From: Atherinomorus stipes
Lineage: Eukaryota; Chordata; Actinopteri; Atheriniformes; Atherinidae
DNA length: 64,000 nucleotides
Reading direction: 5' to 3'
Assembly: GCA_023101725.1 (NCBI GenBank)
Contig: JALJCO010003418.1
Coordinates: forward strand, 199,964-263,963
Below are positions 62,441 to 64,000 of this stretch, in pieces. Position 1 is the first letter of the stretch. The number at the start of each line of letters is the position of its first letter. A model generated the notes under the pieces. The model made no database searches, had not been told where the DNA came from, and saw nothing but the letters and a program-made list of their open reading frames with translations. The position numbers and the translations under genes were made by a program.

Positions 62441-63850
62441 CAACGCAGAGACGTGGTGGAAACGTTCTGGTTGGTTTTTAATGCTTCATCTCCCGTTAGT
62501 GTTAAAAACTGGACATGCTGGTTTAGGAAGACCTCCTCAATCCCACCAACACGTCTTCTGAGGAGGAAGCAGAGTTTGGGGACTCGGGGGGGGGGGGGCT
62601 CTTCTGTCACCGGGGCTGAGGTCGCAGAGGTAGTTAAAAAGCTCCTCGTTGGCCAGGCCATGGGGGTGGATGAGATCCACCTGAAGTTTCTTAAGGCTCT
62701 GGATGCTGGGGGGCTGTCTTGGCCCACGCGCCTCTGCAGCATCGTGTGGACATCGGGGGCAGTACCTCTGGACTGGCAGACTGGGGTGGTGGTCCCCCTC
62801 TTCAAAAAGGGGGATCGGAGGGTGTGTTCCAACTTCAGGGGGGTCACACTCCTCAGCCTCCCTGGTAAAGTCTATTCGGGGGTCCTGGAGAGGGGGGTCC
62901 GTCGGATAGTGGAACCTCGGATTGAGGAGGAGCAGTGTGGTTCTGGTTCTGGTCGTGGAACAGTGGTATGTGTCAGGTGTATCAGGGACTTTGGGGTGGG
63001 GGCTGGCCTGCCCTGGGGGGCGTCGTCTGGGGGGTCCGGTCCTCCTGGGTTTCGGTTGGGCCGCCCGGGTCCGGGGGGGGGGGCTGCTCCTGGGCGCTTG
63101 GGCCCTGGGCTCCGGCGCTGTCTCCGCTCCGGGGACGCCCGGCGCCCGGTGGGGTCGGCAGCTGCTGGTCTTGGTCCGCTGGGGCCTGGGCCTCCAGACT
63201 GCGGGGGGCTCCGGCTGGGGCCGCTTTTGCCGCCCTTCGGGGGATGCATGTCCGCTCTTTGGGGGGGGGTGGGTGGGATCTGGGCCTCTGGGTGGCTGCT
63301 GGGGCCTGGGTCGCGAGCCTTGCGGGCTTCCTCCTCCTTGCAGAGACGAGGCTGCATCTGCATGACTGTATCACCACGGAGCACCCTTTATTATGCATGT
63401 TGACACTGTGACACTGCTTCCCATTGCGATGACTAGGTTGTACCTCTTCTCTACTTCCCATTGCGATGACTAGGTTGTACCTCTTCTCTACTTCCCATTG
63501 CGCTGACTAGGTTGTACCTCTTCTCTGCGTAGTTCTGCGTGTGTTTGTATGATCTGAGGATATTTAAGCCACCTGCAGGTACTCCTGTAGGGGATTGCTT
63601 GTTTTGTTTTCCAACAGAGACCTTGGTTGTTTAGGGATCGTGGTACAGATGTACCAGTGAACTGTGTAAGTGGATTCATGTTTTCTCTTCTCTCTCTCTT
63701 CCTCTTCCTTACTCCTCTCTCTCTGTTTCACTTTCTATCATTACCTCTATTCACTTTCATTTCTCCCTTGTCAGGCCCAGCAGTATGAAATGGAATGGTG
63801 TAATAGACAAATGTTTAAATAAAGAAATAAAATGAATAAACATGATATCA
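62441..63850 (+). mobile_element. LINE reverse transcriptase fragment joined to a GC-rich segment
   Basis: At about 62610-62960 the plus strand reads AMGVDEIHLKFLKALDAGGL, TSGAVPLDWQTGVVVPLFKK, GDRRVCSNFRGVTLLSLPGK and EPRIEEEQCG, the N-terminal part of a non-LTR reverse transcriptase of unresolved clade. After about 62990 the sequence turns abruptly to a G+C-rich tract (to about 63345) without reverse transcriptase motifs. A three-copy 37-bp repeat follows, and the 3' end carries several AATAAA words (63820-63840). Confidence 0.75.
63417..63527. repeat. 37-bp tandem repeat, three copies
   Basis: Three consecutive copies of a 37-bp unit beginning CTTCCCATTGCGATGACTAG and ending CTCTTCTCTA. 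The third copy has a few substitutions. Confidence 0.97.
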
Positions 63851-63953
63851 AGTGGAGCCTTATGTTCATAAAGCTCCGCTTGATAAAGCAAAACTGTTCA
63901 ACAGAATAAAGCAATCAGATTTCCATTCTGCTTGCTTCAATGCTGGACAGGAC

Positions 63954-64000
<47 letters not shown>
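63851..64000. other. Window edge with long A tract
   Basis: A nearly pure A tract from about 63959 to the end, broken by GAG at about 63990. It may be a retroelement tail or a simple repeat that continues outside the window. Confidence 0.6.

Noticed and set aside
62872..63461. Overlapping 147- to 170-codon frames on both strands
   Set aside because: The G+C-rich composition lacks stops in most frames. The frames share no domain and sit in a retroelement.
59373..64000. Further Ig-domain exons of igsf9b
   Set aside because: I looked for minus-strand segments with Ig cysteine/tryptophan patterns and a phase 1 donor and found none. They are expected outside the window.

Overview
The window looks like teleost fish nuclear DNA, probably percomorph-like. 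The evidence is one vertebrate neuronal gene split into small exons by kilobase introns, several families of fish-type transposons (Tc1/mariner, pogo/Tigger-like, hAT, L2-type LINEs, tRNA-headed SINEs, foldback MITEs), and a heavy load of micro- and minisatellites. No prokaryotic or viral gene organisation is present.

The only host protein-coding gene I can support is the 3' part of igsf9b (immunoglobulin superfamily member 9B, the turtle/Dasm1 family) on the minus strand. Nine exons were placed by reading frame, splice sites and phase: 59249-59372 and 52107-52282 (first FN3 domain), 41457-41683 and 39525-39609 (second FN3), 35623-35787 (transmembrane helix), a 46-nt exon at 33744-33789, the large proline-rich cytoplasmic exon 19387-21021, a basic 128-nt exon at 10968-11095, and the last exon 5538-5752, which ends in a class I PDZ ligand (T-L-L). 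All eight junctions agree in phase, giving one open frame of about 932 residues. The signal peptide and Ig domains must lie beyond the right edge of the window. A poly(A) signal is seen at 5070-5075.

The rest is intron or downstream flank filled with repeats. Tandem arrays: a 40-bp satellite (1-3100, open at the left edge), 18-bp (17.1-17.4 kb), 21-bp (28.1-29.0 kb), 9-bp CpG-rich (34.2-35.6 kb), 19-bp (43.1-44.6 kb), ATTC (45.0-45.2 kb), 9-bp (49.3-50.35 kb) and GATA (53.1-53.4 kb). Together they make up roughly 9 kb. Transposons: an L2-type LINE split by a Tc1 fragment (6.5-10.2 kb), hAT elements with 8-bp target duplications (6.1 and 12.8 kb), a degenerate Tc1 (21.7-23.3 kb), SINEs (27.6 and 31.0 kb), foldback or TIR elements (23.3, 41.9, 51.0, 52.6, 54.9 kb), a second L2-type LINE (46.8-49.3 kb), a pogo-like element with intact terminal repeats (59.9-61.8 kb), and a LINE fragment joined to a GC-rich segment (62.4-63.8 kb).

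I found no novel multi-gene system. The observations most worth checking are the igsf9b C-terminal exon chain, the motif content of the tandem arrays, and the way arrays have expanded inside transposons and next to an exon.
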